The position numbers and the translations under genes are program-made. 31,896 nucleotides of DNA from Deltaproteobacteria bacterium (GTDB lineage: Bacteria > Myxococcota > UBA796 > SXON01), in contig CANKNP010000011.1 of assembly GCA_947483545.1 (NCBI GenBank), positions 1 through 31,896 on the forward strand, read 5' to 3'. Position 1 is the first letter of the stretch. Every line of letters starts with the position of its first letter. Positions 29,747-31,896 of this stretch are shown in pieces. The notes under the pieces are model-generated. The model was given only the letters and a program-made list of their open reading frames with translations, ran no database searches and was not told the DNA's origin.

Positions 29747-31039
29747 ATGACCGCCTCCGCCGCCCTGAGCCCCGCCCACAACACCTGGCGGGCGAAGGTG
29801 TTCACCGCCACTTGGCTCAGCTACGTCGGTTTTTACTTCTGCCGCAAGCCCTTCTCCGCGGCCAAGTCGGCCATCGGCAAAGAGGCCGACTTCGGGGCCA
29901 CCACCCTCGGGGACATTGGCGCCGCCTACCTGATCGCCTACGCCATCGGCCAATTCCTCGCCGGCGGCATGGGCACCCGGCTCGGACCCCGCGTAAACGT
30001 CTTGCTGGGGATGGCGCTCTCGATCGCGGTCACGCTCACGATGGGTCTCACGCTGTCCCCCTGGCTTTTGGCCGGACTCGTCGCGGTGAACGGCCTCGCG
30101 CAGGCCACCGGCTGGTCCGGCAACGTCGGGACGATGGCCGCATGGTTTCACAAACAGGAGCGCGGCCGGGTGATGGGCGCCTGGGCGACGAACTTCACCG
30201 TTGGATCCTTGCTTTCATCGTGGACGATGGCCTGGGTGCTCGCCCAGCACGAAGAAGGCGAGCCCGCGCCCTGGCGCTGGTGCTTTTACACGGGCGCGCT
30301 CGTGCTCACCTTCGTCTGGGTCCAGTTCTTCTTCCTCCAGCGCAACCGCCCGGAGGATCTCGGGCTCGCCGCCATCGAGGACGCCGTCGAGAAAACGCCC
30401 GAGATCGTGCTCCTTCGCGGCCAGTTCCTTGGCCTATCGCGCCCGGCATGGACGAACCTGATGCTCGTCTCCGGGTTCTACTTTTTCGCCAAGCTGATCC
30501 GCTACGCCGTTTGGTCCTGGGTGCCTTTCTTTCTGGAGGAAAAGTACGCCCTCACCGGCGGCGCCGCGAACGTCTACTCCACCGCTTTCGACGTCATGGG
30601 CATCCCCGGCGTTTTCATCACCGGCTGGATCAGCGACCGATTTTTCCGCAGCCGCCGCGCTGAGATCGCGCTCATCATGATGATCGGCATGACGATCTCC
30701 TGTGGTGCGCTGATGGTTTTCGGCGGGGTGAGCGCCGGGGTCTTCGCCTTCTTGCTGGCCTGCGTGGGGTTCACCCTCTACGGCCCTGACGCGCTGCTCA
30801 CTGGCGCGGGTGCGATGGACATCGGGAGTCGCAAGTCTGCCGTGCTCGCCGCGGGCGTGATCTCCGGCTTTGGCAGCCTCGGTCCCATCGTGCAGGAGCT
30901 GGTCATCGGCCGGATGTACGACGCCAAGGGTGGCGATCTCGGCCCGATCTTCCTGCTCCTCTTCGGCAGCGCCGGCATGGCGGCCCTGTTCTGCGCTGGG
31001 CTTGTCTGGCGGAATCGGACGGGCGGTCGAGGGGTGTAG
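29747..31039 (+). CDS. OPA-type MFS permease (GlpT/UhpT-like)
   Basis: A 430-aa protein with about twelve hydrophobic segments. The N-terminal pattern SYVGFYFCRKPFSAAK and the GDIGAAYLIAYAIGQFLAGGMGTRLGPR loop are typical of organophosphate:phosphate antiporters, which exchange glycerol 3-phosphate or sugar phosphates for phosphate. The conserved Arg in the first helix (FCRKPFS) and a later Arg (LIRYAVWSWVPFFL) match substrate-phosphate-binding Arg residues of that family. It is divergent from eutBCL, so a link to glycerophosphoethanolamine or phosphoethanolamine use is possible but unproven. The ATG at 29747 gives a family-like N-terminus. Confidence 0.85.
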   Translation: MTASAALSPAHNTWRAKVFTATWLSYVGFYFCRKPFSAAKSAIGKEADFGATTLGDIGAAYLIAYAIGQFLAGGMGTRLGPRVNVLLGMALSIAVTLTMGLTLSPWLLAGLVAVNGLAQATGWSGNVGTMAAWFHKQERGRVMGAWATNFTVGSLLSSWTMAWVLAQHEEGEPAPWRWCFYTGALVLTFVWVQFFFLQRNRPEDLGLAAIEDAVEKTPEIVLLRGQFLGLSRPAWTNLMLVSGFYFFAKLIRYAVWSWVPFFLEEKYALTGGAANVYSTAFDVMGIPGVFITGWISDRFFRSRRAEIALIMMIGMTISCGALMVFGGVSAGVFAFLLACVGFTLYGPDALLTGAGAMDIGSRKSAVLAAGVISGFGSLGPIVQELVIGRMYDAKGGDLGPIFLLLFGSAGMAALFCAGLVWRNRTGGRGV

Positions 31040-31066
31040 TACCATCGCGGAAGCTCGGAGGTCCCG

Positions 31067-31621
31067 TTGAAGCTGCTCTCTGCCTTTGGTGTCGTCGCGA
31101 TCGTGGCGTGTTGTTGTGGCGCCGGGGGTGACCTTATGGCCGCGTGCGACGGCGGGGACGGCGAGTCCTGTGAGGCCCTCGGCGAGCAGTACGACGACGG
31201 CACCGACGGCATGCCCGTGGACGACGTCCAGGCCCTCGCCCGCTACTAGCAAGCATGCGACCTCGGCTTCGCGAAGGGCTGCACCAACGCAGGCCATATC
31301 GTGCTCTCAGGCGAGGCCGGCTACCCCGACGCCGGTCGCGCCGCGCGCCTCTTCGAGCAGGCCTGCAACGGGTCGAACGCCATGGGCTGCAAGAACCTCG
31401 GGCTGCTCGCTGTCGATGGGAATGGCGTCCCGAAGGACCTCGCCCGCGCCCGCCAACTGTTCTCCCAGGCTTGTGATGCAGGCCTCGCGGCGGCGTGCCA
31501 CGACGTCGGGGTCATGTGGTACAGCGGCGAGGGCGGCCCGGCCGACCGAACCATGGCCAAGCCCTTCTTCGTGCGCGCCTGCGATGGTGGGCACCAGCCA
31601 GCGTGCGCCTACGCGAGGTGA
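31067..31621 (+). pseudogene. Sel1-repeat Cys-rich lipoprotein gene interrupted by amber codon
   Basis: The gene starts at a TTG (31067) with GGAGGT 4 nt upstream. It encodes a lipoprotein signal (MKLLSAFGVVAIVAC) and then Sel1-like repeats of about 36 residues with paired Cys: AACDGGDGESCEALG, QACDLGFAKGCTNAG, QACNGSNAMGCKNLG, QACDAGLAAACHDVG and RACDGGHQPACAYAR. A TAG at 31247-31249, between ALARY and QACDLG, falls inside a repeat unit where related repeats have Glu, Gln or Lys. The reading frame continues for 123 further codons without a shift. One point change from GAG, CAG or AAG explains it; a sequencing error or a recent nonsense mutation is possible. Such proteins usually act in protein-protein contacts at the envelope. 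Confidence 0.8.
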
Positions 31622-31636
31622 GGGGGGCGCTGTTCT

Positions 31637-31814
31637 GTGGGGGGCTTGAGGCCCCCCACGCCCCCCGGCCGAACGCTACCCAAGTTTCGGAGTACCGAGA
31701 CTTGGGTCCGGGCTTCCCGGCTCCGGAGTACCGGACCGGGAAGCCCGACGCGGTCCGGCCGTGCCCGCGGCATCCCTTTGGTGCTGACCCTCCCGTGGCC
31801 CGCTCCCTAGGAGC
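31637..31814. repeat. Array of four hairpins after the Sel1 gene
   Basis: Hairpin 1: GTGGGGGGC (31637-31645), 5-nt loop, GCCCCCCAC (31651-31659), which may end the Sel1 transcript. Hairpin 2: ACCCAAGT (31678-31685) with ACTTGGGT (31700-31707), enclosing CGG-AGTA-CCG. Hairpin 3: CGGGCTTCCCGG (31709-31720) with CCGGGAAGCCCG (31736-31747), a 12-bp perfect stem enclosing CCGG-AGTA-CCGG. Hairpin 4: GCTCC-CTA-GGAGC (31802-31814). Hairpins 2 and 3 adjoin and share the CGG-AGTA-CCG apex. Beyond them, to the end of the window, no gene is seen. Confidence 0.65.
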
Positions 31815-31896
31815 CCGGAGGGCATAGAACCCTTCCCCCGGCGCGTTCACCCCGGGGGACTGGACCCGGTTCCTGCTGCGCCTTCACCCATTGACC

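Noticed and set aside
31247..31249. Genome-wide amber recoding
   Set aside because: Many sound genes here end in TAG (for example at 734, 1206, 16611, 26747, 31039) with no meaningful continuation, so TAG is a normal stop.

Overview
This 31.9 kb window is GC-rich (by eye roughly two thirds G+C or more), densely coded chromosomal DNA from a Gram-negative bacterium. It looks like a member of the Myxococcota or former Deltaproteobacteria group. That placement is an inference from several signs: two Hanks-type Ser/Thr kinases with C-terminal membrane anchors, secreted and beta-barrel-like envelope proteins, menaquinone synthesis by the futalosine route (mqnE next to ubiX), a zinc-finger/histone-fold protein, a Cys-rich Sel1-repeat lipoprotein, and frequent GTG/TTG starts. 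No rRNA, tRNA, CRISPR array, prophage or complete insertion sequence was seen.

Layout. 1-290 is non-coding and folds into two nested hairpins. 291-1206 (+) is an overlapping pair: a small Myb/SANT-like DNA-binding protein and a zinc-finger protein ending in a histone fold. 1241-2113 (-) is an Rpn/PD-(D/E)XK-type protein, and 2213-3421 (-) is a lipoprotein alpha/beta hydrolase. 3625-5317 (-) is ubiX-mqnE. A T4 Rnl1-type RNA ligase (5393-6502, +) diverges from ubiX. 6694-8891 (-) is an outer-membrane-type protein followed by a Ser/Thr kinase. 8963-10981 (+) holds a DksA/TraR protein, GalU and a DUF547 lipoprotein. A lone D12-class adenine methylase (-) diverges from a run of plus-strand genes: lytic transglycosylase, PgsA, a GT39-like membrane protein and a DUF2809 protein. 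Next come a TIGR02757 protein, a small secreted protein and an SRPBCC protein. 17408-22690 (-) is a likely operon of three secreted envelope proteins, a 2Fe-2S ferredoxin and rpsR, preceded by a second large kinase (22951-25107, -). A hotdog protein and an O-antigen-ligase-like protein follow (+). The right end holds a compact eutB-eutC-eutL operon (-), a divergent organophosphate-antiporter-type MFS permease (+), and a Sel1 lipoprotein gene broken by an amber codon.

The non-coding DNA is unusually informative. (a) At least six genes have a TANNNT hexamer only 5-10 nt before the start codon and no Shine-Dalgarno, which suggests leaderless or near-leaderless transcripts. (b) A 29-bp sequence occurs twice, exactly, just downstream of genes. 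(c) A 28-nt element occurs twice (25/28 identical), once upstream of the HTH/histone pair and once upstream of ubiX. (d) Three intergenic regions (54-209, 17160-17343, 31637-31814) are arrays of consecutive long hairpins, and hairpins with an AGTA loop closed by GG/CC recur. Functions given for uncharacterised genes are family-level only; organism, regulation and novelty could not be tested by search here.
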